DNA of 28,094 nt, taken from Peptococcaceae bacterium BRH_c23 (GTDB lineage: Bacteria; Bacillota_B; Desulfitobacteriia; Desulfitobacteriales; Desulfitobacteriaceae). Shown here one piece after another: positions 1 to 8,213 of this stretch. Position numbers and translations under genes: made by a program. Where the stretch lies: assembly GCA_000961805.1 (NCBI GenBank), contig LADV01000302.1, positions 1-28,094 on the forward strand, read 5' to 3'. Position 1 is the first letter of the stretch. Each line of letters opens with the position of its first letter. Under the pieces are notes generated by a model. The model was not told the origin of the DNA. It saw only the letters and a list, made by a program, of their open reading frames with translations, and searched no databases.

Positions 1-39
1 AACGTATCAGAAAGTATAAGTTTAGGGTCCCCCCTTTAC

Positions 40-1380
40 TTGCGAATTTGGTATTATAGAAGTATGAAAGAGAACATTTTAAGAGAAATATTTTTCGATA
101 AACATAAGCATTGGGAAACGTTCTCAGAAAAGCATAAAGAACGTTTACGAGCCATCGTTATAAAAGAGGTGGAGAAATTTCACAGATGCGGGGATCCAAA
201 AAATGGTTTCAAGCTTCTGGTATGTGAAGGTTGCCATGATGTAAGGATCGTGCCGTATCGCTGTAAAGGACGGTTTTGCACAACTTGTTCGAGTGGCGAG
301 ACCGAGGAATGGAGCCGAATGATCGTGGAAGAGGTCGTACAAGTCAATCATCGTCATGTCATATTTACCATAGACGAAGGACTAAGAGTCATCTTCCAAA
401 TGCATCGAGAACTCCTAAAAGATCTCATGGATGAATCCGTAAAGATTGTTCAAGACTGGTTTAAGAAGAAACATAAAGTGACACCCGGCATAATAGCTGG
501 TTTACATACCTTTGGAGCACGAATGAATTTCAATCCACATGTTCATTTGCTAGTAACTATGGGAGGGATGAAAAAACAAGGAGAATGGAAAGTCTACGAC
601 TATATACCGTTTCCCATGTTGCGAAAACAATGGCAGACAGTTGTCTTGAAATTAATACGTCGTTCACTAGACGAAAGTGAGAAGAAGAAGGTTCAACACC
701 TATTGCAAAAGGCCTTTAGCGCTAATGGAGAAGGGTTTTATGTTCATGCACCGAAACAGAAGGGGAATGTTAAGGTACAAATAGGATACATAGGTCGGTA
801 TATACGCCGACCAGCCATAGCGTTGCATCGAATTGAGGATTATGATGGTCAGTATGTAACCTTTCGATATCATGATAAAAAGGACGGCCAAGAAAAACTG
901 GAAACCATAACGGTGGAAGAATTTATTAAAAGATTAATCGTTCATATACCCGATGAACAGTTCAAAACGATCAGATATTACGGGATTTATTCACGACGAA
1001 TTAAAGCAATTAGCAAGAAACTAATTTCTAATTGGCAAAAAGAAGTTAGGAAATGGATCGTCAACATTAAGAAGGTCGTCAAACGTAGAAACTGGCAGCA
1101 GCGGATCAAGGAACAAACGGGTAAAGACCCGATGATATGTCCACATTGTGAGAATTGCTATGAATACAGGGGAGAAGTGTGTCTGAAAGACGGCCAATTG
1201 GAGATCAAATATGCCAGTGATGATACAGCAAAAAGCTACATGGAAAGGATGATTTACAATTTCACCGGTATCGAAGTCGCGAAACCCCAAAAAGAAGAAG
1301 AAAAGAGACCAAAGCTCAAACTTCAGGAGGATAGAGGAAAAGCAGGGTGTGATCAGTTATATATGTTTGGAGTGTCGTGA
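40..1380 (+). CDS. IS91-family (Y2/HUH) transposase
   Basis: Rolling-circle type transposase that would nick and rejoin single strands of its element. The N-terminal zinc-binding region has cysteines at about residues 50, 62, 65, 75, 80 and 83. The HUH metal motif is H-V-H at 167-169, inside N-P-H-V-H-L-L-V. The two catalytic tyrosines are Y250 and Y254 in Y-I-G-R-Y, the spacing known for IS91. A further C-P-H-C pair lies near the C-terminus. At 446 aa it is about full length for the family. The first possible start is TTG at 40; ATG at 64 (438 aa) is at least as likely, and neither has a convincing ribosome binding site. The end overlaps a small zinc-ribbon ORF. The left end of the element is outside the window or not recognisable. 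No target duplication is expected for this family. Confidence 0.9.
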   Translation: MRIWYYRSMKENILREIFFDKHKHWETFSEKHKERLRAIVIKEVEKFHRCGDPKNGFKLLVCEGCHDVRIVPYRCKGRFCTTCSSGETEEWSRMIVEEVVQVNHRHVIFTIDEGLRVIFQMHRELLKDLMDESVKIVQDWFKKKHKVTPGIIAGLHTFGARMNFNPHVHLLVTMGGMKKQGEWKVYDYIPFPMLRKQWQTVVLKLIRRSLDESEKKKVQHLLQKAFSANGEGFYVHAPKQKGNVKVQIGYIGRYIRRPAIALHRIEDYDGQYVTFRYHDKKDGQEKLETITVEEFIKRLIVHIPDEQFKTIRYYGIYSRRIKAISKKLISNWQKEVRKWIVNIKKVVKRRNWQQRIKEQTGKDPMICPHCENCYEYRGEVCLKDGQLEIKYASDDTAKSYMERMIYNFTGIEVAKPQKEEEKRPKLKLQEDRGKAGCDQLYMFGVS

Positions 1381-1552
1381 AAATGAGGAGATACCCTTAG
1401 ACGTCGTTAGAACAATGGATGCGATGGATGATGGGGATTCCATGGTACCTCCACAGTTTAGTTGTGAGAAATGTGGTGGCACCATGTATCCGGAGTATTA
1501 TAAGGGTCTTCATGGGAATGAGTATAAAATTACAGATGTCCTAGATGAATAA
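1349..1552 (+). CDS. small zinc-ribbon protein overlapping the IS91-type transposase
   Basis: A 67-aa acidic protein with two C-x-x-C pairs (C-L-E-C near residue 6 and C-E-K-C near residue 39), a likely zinc ribbon. It starts with GTG inside the 3' end of the transposase gene (32-base overlap, different frame), with AGGAGG at 1325-1330 and a purine-rich stretch closer to the start. Overlap and shared strand suggest translational coupling and that it is a passenger or accessory gene of the element. Its function is unknown; a role in binding the element's end or the transposase is a guess. Confidence 0.6.
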   Translation: MISYICLECRENEEIPLDVVRTMDAMDDGDSMVPPQFSCEKCGGTMYPEYYKGLHGNEYKITDVLDE

Positions 1553-1556
1553 AAGG

Positions 1557-1579
1557 ACCGAGGCGCAGCCGAGGTTTTT
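1557..1579 (+). terminator. hairpin with T run after the IS91-type genes
   Basis: The sequence can pair as ACC/GGT and GGC/GCC around a GCA loop with two G-A mismatches between, followed at once by TTTTT (1575-1579). It starts five bases after the stop of the small zinc-ribbon ORF. Likely a weak intrinsic terminator; it could also be the subterminal hairpin that IS91 elements carry near one end. A GAAC tetranucleotide, an IS91-type target, occurs at 1598-1601. Confidence 0.45.
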
Positions 1580-1595
1580 CTTATTATACCTGCTG

Positions 1596-1823
1596 ATGAA
1601 CTCAAACGAGATGATACTCACGAAAACGGAAATAACTATCGTCTGAGGAGTTACAGAGAACATTGGTTTTGGGGGAGACCTAGTCTTCGGTTTATCCTTC
1701 ATTAAAATAAACGACAGCAAAGTCGTTTTGCATGCAGCGTGGCCTAATGTAGCGTCACTACCCTGGGAAGTGAGCGATCTTGTTAATAAAGCTGAGGAAA
1801 GTGCCCGTTCGCAGAGCATTTAA
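1596..1823 (+). pseudogene. remnant of an unrecognised gene, 3' part, with an in-frame TGA
   Basis: This fills most of the 313-base stretch between the IS91-type genes and korD. One frame runs from ATG at 1596 to TAA at 1821-1823, broken only by TGA at 1644-1646. The 58 codons after the TGA read like real protein (hydrophobic strand, then H-A-A-W-P-N-V and a charged C-terminal helix), but I do not recognise the family. No ribosome binding site precedes 1596, and the frame begins close to where the IS91-type element should end, so it is best read as the 3' stump of an interrupted gene. A selenocysteine reading of the TGA is not supported, because no suitable hairpin with a G-containing loop follows at the right distance. 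Confidence 0.35.
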
Positions 1824-1865
1824 TATCGGATTAGTATTCGGGAAGCATAAGGAGATGTTTAGGCT

Positions 1866-2081
1866 TTGGTACTAGCAATACAGACTGCTACCATTTTGGT
1901 CAGTCAAGATTGGTGTAAGAAATGTGGAATATGTATAGCATTTTGCCCTAAAAAAGTTCTGGAAAGCGACGAATTTGGGAAGGTTGTGGTGGCTAAGCCA
2001 GAGCAGTGCATAGCCTGTAAGATTTGTGAACGGCTTTGCCCAGACTTCGCCATTAATATCGAGGTGACTAACGATGAGTAA
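1866..2081 (+). CDS. korD: 2-oxoacid:ferredoxin oxidoreductase delta subunit (2x[4Fe-4S] ferredoxin)
   Basis: A 71-aa dicluster ferredoxin with two C-x2-C-x2-C-x3-C-P motifs (C-K-K-C-G-I-C-I-A-F-C-P near residues 17-28 and C-I-A-C-K-I-C-E-R-L-C-P near 48-59). It would pass electrons from the thiamine enzyme to external ferredoxin in the cytoplasm. It begins with TTG; AAGGAG lies 11 bases upstream, and the only nearby ATG (1854) runs into a stop. It overlaps korA by 8 bases, so it is the first gene of the kor cluster. Similar small ferredoxins serve pyruvate and branched-chain oxoacid enzymes; the 2-oxoglutarate assignment rests on the neighbouring alpha and beta subunits and on sucCD. Confidence 0.85.
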   Translation: MVLAIQTATILVSQDWCKKCGICIAFCPKKVLESDEFGKVVVAKPEQCIACKICERLCPDFAINIEVTNDE

Positions 2082-3198
2082 AGCCAGATTAATGCAAGGG
2101 AATGAAGCAGTAGCCGAAGGGGCTTTGGCGGCCGGAGTTCTTTTTTATGCAGGTTATCCAATCACACCTTCTACAGAAATAGCCGAAATAATGGCCGAGA
2201 GATTGCCATTGATCGGGGGTACTTTTATCCAAATGGAAGACGAAATAGGAAGCATGGCAGCGATCATTGGGGCTTCCTTAACAGGGCTAAAAACCCTGAC
2301 CGCAACGAGTGGGCCAGGATTCTCACTCAAACAGGAGAACCTAGGCTATGCCATTGCGACAGAAGTTCCTTGTGTTGTGGTCAACGTCCAAAGAGGGGGT
2401 ACCAGTACCGGATTACCGACGTCCCCAGCCCAAGCGGACGTTATGCAAGCGAGGTGGGGCACTCATGGCGACCATCCGATCATTGCCTTAACGCCCTCCT
2501 CCGTGCAAGAGTGTTATGAACTTGCCGTAACAGCCTTTAATTTTGCCGAGGAGTTTCGGATTCCCGTCATTTTACTCATGGATGAAGTGATCGGGCATTT
2601 GCGTGAAAAGGTCATCTTACCTCAAGAATTAACCATCGTCGATAGAAAAAGGCCAGCCGTACCTCCGAGTGAATGTATTCCTTATGAAAACAATGCGAGC
2701 ATGATCCCGGCCATGGCGAACTTTGGCGACGGTTACCGTTACCATGTCACAGGGTTAACGCATAATGAAAAGGGCTTGCCCATCGGGAACCCGGAAGTAA
2801 CAAAAAAGTTCATGGAGCGTTTAAACCAGAAGCTAAATCCTTATTTAGAGCGGATCCAATTAGTCGAAGAGGTCCAGCTTGACGATGCCGAACTGATCGT
2901 CGTCGCTTACGGCTGTACCGCCCGTTCTGCCTTGGAGGCGGTTCGTATTGCCCGAAGCCTTGGCCTAAAGGTTGGACTCTTTCGCCCCATCACGATTTGG
3001 CCCTTTCCGCAAAAACAGCTGGAGACCTATTCTAACCGGAAGTACTTAGTTGTGGAGATGAACTGCGGTCAATTAGTCGGCGAAATCGAACGAATCTTTG
3101 GTTATAAAGCAGTCGAACGCCTAAACCGCATTGACGGAGAATTAATCACTCCCCAAGAAGTTTTGGGCAGGATTCGGGAGGTTTTACAAAATGTTTAG
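2074..3198 (+). CDS. korA: 2-oxoacid:ferredoxin oxidoreductase alpha subunit
   Basis: The 374-aa subunit carries the pyrimidine-binding and transketolase C-terminal domains of a multi-subunit 2-oxoacid:ferredoxin oxidoreductase. Typical stretches are G-N-E-A-V-A-E-G-A near residue 9, Y-P-I-T-P-S-T-E near 28, and the G-P-G-F-S-L-K-Q-E loop around residue 80. Length and order match KorA. The complex oxidatively decarboxylates a 2-oxoacid with CoA and reduces ferredoxin. The ATG start overlaps korD by 8 bases and the end overlaps korB by 8 bases, consistent with fixed subunit ratios through coupling. 2-oxoglutarate is favoured as substrate because sucCD, which uses succinyl-CoA, lies downstream; other oxoacids cannot be excluded from sequence alone. 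Confidence 0.92.
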   Translation: MSKARLMQGNEAVAEGALAAGVLFYAGYPITPSTEIAEIMAERLPLIGGTFIQMEDEIGSMAAIIGASLTGLKTLTATSGPGFSLKQENLGYAIATEVPCVVVNVQRGGTSTGLPTSPAQADVMQARWGTHGDHPIIALTPSSVQECYELAVTAFNFAEEFRIPVILLMDEVIGHLREKVILPQELTIVDRKRPAVPPSECIPYENNASMIPAMANFGDGYRYHVTGLTHNEKGLPIGNPEVTKKFMERLNQKLNPYLERIQLVEEVQLDDAELIVVAYGCTARSALEAVRIARSLGLKVGLFRPITIWPFPQKQLETYSNRKYLVVEMNCGQLVGEIERIFGYKAVERLNRIDGELITPQEVLGRIREVLQNV

Positions 3199-3997
3199 TG
3201 ATATTGCTCAATATTTCCGGACCGAGACCTTACCGCATATCTGGTGCCCGGGTTGCGGCATAGGAACCATCATGGCCGCCATCGTCCGGTCCATCAAAAC
3301 CTTGCAGCTTGACCAAAATAAGGTGATTTTTGTGTCTGGGATTGGTTGTTCCTCGCGCATGCCAGGCTATCTAGACTTTATTACCATCCACACGACCCAT
3401 GGGAGAGCATTGCCCTTCGCTACGGGAATTAAAGCGGCTCGACCAGAGTTAGATGTCTTCGTGATCATGGGAGATGGAGATTCCACGGCCATTGGGGGTA
3501 ATCATTTAATTCATGCCGCCAGGCGCAATATTGATCTAACCGCCATAGTCATAAATAACAGCATTTACGGGATGACGGGTGGTCAGACTTCCCCTTTAAC
3601 CCCTCACGCCAAACGGGGAACGACCTCTCCCTTTGGCAACCTGGAGAGACCCTTTCAAATTCTGGAGTTGGCTAAAGCAGCGGGTGCTACTTTTGGGGCA
3701 AGAGCCACGGCTTATCATAATCAACTCCTGACGAAATTAGTCATGGATGCCTATAACAATCCGGGTTTTTCCCTCGTGGAAGCCATTTCCCAGTGTCCTG
3801 TTTCTTACGGACGAAGAAATAAATTTAAAACTCCAGCCGATATGCTGATCTGGCAAAAGGAGCATGCCTTCAAAGCAGGTAAGCAGCCTGTAAGCGAGGA
3901 AGATTTTCAAATTGGCGAGATTTTTAAGCGACAGGCACCAGAGTTTACGCAAGAATATGAGAAACTAAGACAGAAGTTAAGGGAGGGCAATCTCTGA
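3191..3997 (+). CDS. korB: 2-oxoacid:ferredoxin oxidoreductase beta subunit (TPP-binding)
   Basis: The 268-aa thiamine diphosphate-binding subunit. W-C-P-G-C-G-I-G near residue 18 is the conserved N-terminal motif. G-D-G-D-S-T-A-I-G-G-N-H near residue 95 with N-N-S-I-Y-G-M-T-G-G-Q-T-S-P downstream is the GDG...NN diphosphate/magnesium motif. It pairs with KorA to form the catalytic core. It has an ATG start within the end of korA, and its TGA stop shares one base with the korC ATG. Length is normal for KorB and no catalytic residue appears lost. Confidence 0.93.
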   Translation: MFSDIAQYFRTETLPHIWCPGCGIGTIMAAIVRSIKTLQLDQNKVIFVSGIGCSSRMPGYLDFITIHTTHGRALPFATGIKAARPELDVFVIMGDGDSTAIGGNHLIHAARRNIDLTAIVINNSIYGMTGGQTSPLTPHAKRGTTSPFGNLERPFQILELAKAAGATFGARATAYHNQLLTKLVMDAYNNPGFSLVEAISQCPVSYGRRNKFKTPADMLIWQKEHAFKAGKQPVSEEDFQIGEIFKRQAPEFTQEYEKLRQKLREGNL

Positions 3998-4584
3998 TGG
4001 CTAAACAAGAATTTCTGTTAACCGGAACGGGCGGACAAGGCCTGATTTTAGCGGCGATCATGTTGGCTGAGGCAGGAATTAATGCCGACCAAAATGTCGC
4101 GCAGAGTCAAAGCTATGGTCCGGAGGCCAGGGGCGGTGCCAGTCGGGCGGAAGTCATCATCGGCAACGAAGCGATTTATTACCCGAAAGTCGAAAACCCT
4201 GATTTTGTCTTAACCCTCAGTCAAGAAGCTTATAAAAAGTATGGCTTACATCTTAATGAAGAGGCCATCCTGATTGTGGATAATTCTCAAGTGACAGAAG
4301 TTAAGCCACGAAGTATCAATTTTTATTCTTTGCCGATCACAAAAGCTGCTCGCACTCAATTTGGTTCTGAACAAAGCGCTAATGTCGTGGCTTTGGGAGT
4401 CGTGGCTTCATTAAGTGGACAAATTCCTTTAGAGCATGTATTGCAGGCAGTTGAGCATCGGGCACCCAGAGGGACAGCGGAACTCAACATCAAAGCTCTG
4501 GAATTAGGGTGGCAGATGGGAATGGAAGCTGGGAAGGTGATGAGCAGTGGCGGAATTAAAGTTAATGAAATGGGACTGGACTAA
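3997..4584 (+). CDS. korC: 2-oxoacid:ferredoxin oxidoreductase gamma subunit
   Basis: The 195-aa gamma subunit. It starts with the glycine-rich T-G-T-G-G-Q-G-L-I-L-A-A motif at about residues 9-20 and has S-Y-G-P-E-A-R-G-G-A-S-R-A-E near residue 40, both hallmarks of the family. It completes a four-subunit enzyme in the order delta-alpha-beta-gamma. Its start shares one base with the korB stop (ATGA-type junction). Its last 38 bases are overlapped by the next gene if that starts at GTG 4547, or 20 bases if it starts at ATG 4565. Confidence 0.92.
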   Translation: MAKQEFLLTGTGGQGLILAAIMLAEAGINADQNVAQSQSYGPEARGGASRAEVIIGNEAIYYPKVENPDFVLTLSQEAYKKYGLHLNEEAILIVDNSQVTEVKPRSINFYSLPITKAARTQFGSEQSANVVALGVVASLSGQIPLEHVLQAVEHRAPRGTAELNIKALELGWQMGMEAGKVMSSGGIKVNEMGLD

Positions 4585-5971
4585 GCATGATTTAAACAGC
4601 TTAAAGGAAAGCCTGGCCGCCGTTTTATTAGAGGAATGGGGTGGGCCTAGAAGTCCTCTTGCTCTTAAATATATCAATGAAACGATTATTCCAGATCTCG
4701 TCAATTGTTTTTGCAACAATGCGGACTTACTGACCAATTCCACCTTTGCCGAGATAATTCAATGGAAATTAAAAAACCAGTTTGCAAACCCTTCCGCTGT
4801 GGTTGTGGATTTAGCCCAAGACTTACTAATACCAGCGCAAAAGATTCTCAACCGTCCGCAAATTATGGATCCTAAGGAACCCTGGCGCCGAATTTTCCGC
4901 CTCTGGATCGGGGACGAATCCCTGCCCAATATCGCCGAAAGGACTGGCTATCCTTTAGATTATCTTGATCTATTGGTATTAAGATTAAAAAAAGTCAAAG
5001 CGTTTACGGCGAATACCAGGGCAAGCCTCTTAGAATGCCAACAAAACTCCGAGTTGAGGGAATTTGGCTTCGCACAGCTAAGTTTCTTCTACCAATTCCA
5101 CACTGCTGTTGCTGGAGAACCTTTATATAAGGAACACCTAAAATTGGAACAGATAATTTGGGATCTGGGAATGCCTTTGCAAGTCCAAGATTTAGTCACT
5201 TTGCTTGAAATTATTCATACTCATGAAGGCCAGTTGGATGAAGACTCGTTAATTTCAGCCATGGGCGAAGCTGCCGGAATATGGGGATACGGAATGGGGG
5301 CCTCTGGTGGAGACCAACGAGGTAATCTATTTTCGTGCGTCATAGATGGACTAATTTCACTGCATTATATTCAGAAGAACAAAGCCGGCAATTTAACCCT
5401 TAGTGAAAAAAGCGCTCAAACCATTGCCGGTTATCTGCTCCCTAAACTTGGGGAACAGTTGAAGAGGGCAATTTCAATTCATGATGTTGACTTGTCCAAA
5501 CGAATTCTACTGAATCAAAATCAGGAAGTTTTAATTCGACTGATTGATTGGACTTTGCGTGAATTAAACAAGGAACAGGCCTTGGAAGTACTAAGCAGTA
5601 TCTATCAAAAAATTAGCAGACGAGTCGATATCTACTTACTAAAGGTGTTCGCCAACTTTCCCCTAGCCTTTGATCTACTGATGAAATGCTTAGGAGACAA
5701 TGACAGCTTAATTCGAGCGAGATCTTGTGAAGCATTGGGGCGTATTGGCAATAAAGGCGCTGTTTTTTCGTTAATCCAATTGCTGCGAGATCCTGTGGTT
5801 GGAGTGAGGGAAATGGCTGCCCAGGCACTTGGGGAACTGGGAGCTATTGTAGCTGCCAAAGAATTATTAAGAGTTGCTGAGGATTATGGAGAGTCGATTA
5901 ATGTAAGAGAACGAGCTCGGGGAGCAGTCCGAAAAATTGAAAGTCGTAGTGGGGAGGGCTTTTCCACTTGA
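4547..5971 (+). CDS. HEAT-repeat protein with a helix-turn-helix-like segment, function unknown
   Basis: A soluble, mostly helical 474-aa protein with no signal peptide or membrane segment. The last 110 residues contain at least two recognisable HEAT (PBS-lyase type) repeats: D-N-D-S-L-I-R-A-R-S-C-E-A-L-G-R-I-G, then D-P-V-V-G-V-R-E-M-A-A-Q-A-L-G-E-L-G. Around residues 120-155 a segment with S-L-P-N-I-A-E-R-T-G-Y-P resembles a helix-turn-helix. Either GTG 4547 or ATG 4565 could start it; AAGGTGA upstream favours the GTG. It overlaps korC and precedes sucC, so it is embedded in the 2-oxoglutarate module. A scaffold, assembly or regulatory role is possible but not shown by sequence. Confidence 0.75.
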   Translation: MAELKLMKWDWTKHDLNSLKESLAAVLLEEWGGPRSPLALKYINETIIPDLVNCFCNNADLLTNSTFAEIIQWKLKNQFANPSAVVVDLAQDLLIPAQKILNRPQIMDPKEPWRRIFRLWIGDESLPNIAERTGYPLDYLDLLVLRLKKVKAFTANTRASLLECQQNSELREFGFAQLSFFYQFHTAVAGEPLYKEHLKLEQIIWDLGMPLQVQDLVTLLEIIHTHEGQLDEDSLISAMGEAAGIWGYGMGASGGDQRGNLFSCVIDGLISLHYIQKNKAGNLTLSEKSAQTIAGYLLPKLGEQLKRAISIHDVDLSKRILLNQNQEVLIRLIDWTLRELNKEQALEVLSSIYQKISRRVDIYLLKVFANFPLAFDLLMKCLGDNDSLIRARSCEALGRIGNKGAVFSLIQLLRDPVVGVREMAAQALGELGAIVAAKELLRVAEDYGESINVRERARGAVRKIESRSGEGFST

Positions 5972-6028
5972 ACAATAAATGCCTCGAAGTTGTTAAAGGT
6001 ATACTGACAGAGGGGAGAGATTCGGGTA

Positions 6029-7144
6029 GTGAAAATGTTTGAATATATGGGTAAGGAAGTTTTCGCCAAGTTCGCCCTTCCGGTACCAAAGGGGAGAATG
6101 GTTACCAATCCGGATGAGGCGTTCCGGGTAGCAACGGAAATTGGGGGTCCTGTGGTGATCAAGTCCCAGGTTCTGTCCGGTAAGCGGGGTAAAGCTGGTG
6201 GTATTAAATTTGCCGATCATCCGGAAGGAGCGAGAGCTGCTGCTCAGGAACTGTTGGGCATGACCATCCAGGGCCTAGCGGTAGATATTCTTCTTGTGGA
6301 AGAAAAACTGCAAATTGATCGAGAACTATATTTGTCCATCACCATCGACGCAGCGACTAAAATGCCGGTGCTTATTGCATCGGCCCACGGTGGTATGGAT
6401 ATTGAAGAAGTTGCTGAGGAGTACATTGTTAAGAAGCATATCGATGTAGAACTTGGTATGCAAGGATTCATCGCCAACGATGTTGTCAGAAGAATGGGTA
6501 TACCTTTGAATACCCCCCAAGGCAAGGAATTGGTCAAGATCATAAAAACCTTGTACCAAATCTTTACTCAAAAAGATGCTGATCTAGTGGAAATAAATCC
6601 GTTAGTGATCAGTGGAGACCACGTCATTGCTGCAGATGCTAAGGTGACGATAGACGACGAGGCGCTCTATCGTCAATTAGATTTACCTAGGGTGGAAGAA
6701 CGTACCTCTGCCGAAAAGATAGCTCATGACCTGGGTCTTTCTTTTGTGGAACTGGACGGAGACATCGGAGTAATGGCCAATGGTGCCGGTATTACTATGG
6801 GTACACTGGATACTCTCACCTATTACGGAGGAAAACCGGCCAACTTCCTTGACGCGGGCGGCGGAACAGGAGAGGAAGGCACGGCCAAGGCGCTTGAACT
6901 CATCTTGTCTAGAAACCCTAAGTCTATCATCATTAACATATTTGGGGGCATTACCCGTTGCGATGATGTGGCAAGAGCCTTTGCCTCCGTCAAAAAGAAT
7001 AGAGGGATCCCGGTTCCAGTGGTAATTCGCCTGGTGGGCACTAACCAAGAAGCCGGACGAGCTATACTGAAGGAAGTCGGCATTGAGGCCTATGACTTCA
7101 TGCAGGATGCTGCTAAGAAAGCAGTTGAATTGGCCAATTCGTAG
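6029..7144 (+). CDS. sucC: succinate-CoA ligase (ADP-forming) beta subunit
   Basis: A 371-aa ATP-grasp subunit of succinyl-CoA synthetase. The N-terminal ATP-grasp fold begins with the variant M-F-E-Y-M-G-K-E. The C-terminal ligase domain has the family stretches G-G-G-T-G-E-E-G-T-A-K-A-L and N-I-F-G-G-I-T-R-C-D. Slightly shorter than the usual 385-390 aa. The GTG start at 6029 has AGGGGAG about 11 bases upstream; ATG at 6035 is the alternative. In this direction it would convert succinyl-CoA, made by the kor enzyme, to succinate plus ATP. It has the normal partner sucD 135 bases downstream. The stop codon lies inside a heptamer tandem repeat. Confidence 0.92.
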   Translation: MKMFEYMGKEVFAKFALPVPKGRMVTNPDEAFRVATEIGGPVVIKSQVLSGKRGKAGGIKFADHPEGARAAAQELLGMTIQGLAVDILLVEEKLQIDRELYLSITIDAATKMPVLIASAHGGMDIEEVAEEYIVKKHIDVELGMQGFIANDVVRRMGIPLNTPQGKELVKIIKTLYQIFTQKDADLVEINPLVISGDHVIAADAKVTIDDEALYRQLDLPRVEERTSAEKIAHDLGLSFVELDGDIGVMANGAGITMGTLDTLTYYGGKPANFLDAGGGTGEEGTAKALELILSRNPKSIIINIFGGITRCDDVARAFASVKKNRGIPVPVVIRLVGTNQEAGRAILKEVGIEAYDFMQDAAKKAVELANS

Positions 7145-7175
7145 TTCGTAGTTCGTAGTTCGTAGTTCGTAGTTC
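7141..7175. repeat. five tandem copies of the heptamer GTAGTTC covering the sucC stop codon
   Basis: Five perfect GTAGTTC units in a row, preceded by a partial unit TTC (7138-7140) that supplies the last sucC codon; the first unit supplies the TAG stop. Decayed units rich in TTCG, CGAAG and GGTTC continue to about 7250. The array fills most of the gap between sucC and sucD. Seven-base units put stop codons in every frame and are prone to slippage. Confidence 0.9.
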
Positions 7176-7279
7176 GATGCACGAAGTACGAGATTCAGGT
7201 TCGAGGTTCACACATCACACAGCGTAAATCGCACTTCGAGTTCGTGGTGAACAAGTTTTGACAAGGAGGGCTAGTTGAA

Positions 7280-8149
7280 TTGGCTATAATAATCGATGAA
7301 AATACGCAAGTATTAGTCCAGGGCCTTACCGGTAAACAGGGCCTTTTCCATACTAAGCAAATGCTCGCTTATGGCAGCAAGATTGTCGCTGGCACTTCCC
7401 CAGGCAAGGGCGGTACCACAATCGAAGGTATCCCGGTATACGACAGTGTGCACGCGGCCAGTGAAAATCATCGGATCAATGCCTCAGTCATCTTTATACC
7501 GGCAGCTTTTGCCAAGGATGCTGCCTTGGAAGCCCTTGAAGCAGGTATAAAAGTCGTTGTAGTAGTGACTGAGCATATTCCGGTCCATGATGAAATGGCA
7601 GTTGTGGCTTATGCCAAACGTGTAAATGCTTCCGTAATCGGTCCGAATACCTTTGGCATTGTGTCCTCAGGGAAATGCAAGATGGGTATTCCACCAAATC
7701 AGTTTTTCATTCCCGGATCGGTGGGAGTTGTGGCCCGCTCAGGGACTCTGACCTACGAAATCGTTGGCAATCTCACCGCTCAGGGTATCGGTCAGTCCAC
7801 AGTGGTAGGCGTGGGTGGCGATAAAGTCGTGGGTCTGAGCTTTGTGGACGTCTTAAAGAAGTTTGAGGAAGATCCAGAAACTAAGGCTGTTGTATTAATC
7901 GGTGAGATCGGAGGTAACTCCGAAGAAGAGGCCTCTCTTTATATTAAAGAAATGACCAAGCCGGTGGTAGCCTATATTGCTGGAAAGAGTGCCCCTGCCG
8001 GAAAACGGATGGGGCATGCGGGAGCTATTATCGAACGCGGTATGGGAACCTATGAGGGTAAAGTTAAGGCCTTGCTTGAAGCGGGTGCAAGGGTAGTGGA
8101 AATGCCTTTTCAAGTTCCGGAAGTCATTAAAGAAGTATTAGGCAGATAA
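7280..8149 (+). CDS. sucD: succinate-CoA ligase (ADP-forming) alpha subunit
   Basis: The 289-aa CoA-binding and phosphohistidine subunit of succinyl-CoA synthetase, normal in length. It has the N-terminal Rossmann-like CoA domain with [10 protein letters not shown] near residue 12, G-P-N-T-F-G-I near residue 121, and the active-site histidine in G-H-A-G-A-I near residue 245. The TTG start at 7280 has AGGAGG (7264-7269) ten bases upstream; a closer TTG at 7275 is out of frame and stops quickly. Together with SucC it recovers ATP from succinyl-CoA. I see no clear terminator after it. Confidence 0.93.
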   Translation: MAIIIDENTQVLVQGLTGKQGLFHTKQMLAYGSKIVAGTSPGKGGTTIEGIPVYDSVHAASENHRINASVIFIPAAFAKDAALEALEAGIKVVVVVTEHIPVHDEMAVVAYAKRVNASVIGPNTFGIVSSGKCKMGIPPNQFFIPGSVGVVARSGTLTYEIVGNLTAQGIGQSTVVGVGGDKVVGLSFVDVLKKFEEDPETKAVVLIGEIGGNSEEEASLYIKEMTKPVVAYIAGKSAPAGKRMGHAGAIIERGMGTYEGKVKALLEAGARVVEMPFQVPEVIKEVLGR

Positions 8150-8213
8150 TTAATTGAATTGGCTGAGGTCCAAGCTAATACAGGGTGGGAATTGCTCAGA
8201 CGGATATCCATAA

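Noticed and set aside
1644..1646. In-frame TGA in the frame at 1596-1823 as a second selenocysteine codon
   Set aside because: The only nearby stem (GGAGAC/GTCTTC) has its 3-base loop about 34 bases after the TGA with no G, there is no ribosome binding site at 1596, and the residues around it do not resemble a Sec motif. A truncated gene explains it better.
1709..1728. AAACGAC/GTCGTTT hairpin with T run as a terminator
   Set aside because: It lies in the middle of the open frame of the gene remnant, not after a stop, and the T run is only four bases. Likely chance.
7141..7250. CRISPR array or direct-repeat origin
   Set aside because: Units are 7 bases and contiguous, with no spacers and no cas genes or replication genes nearby.
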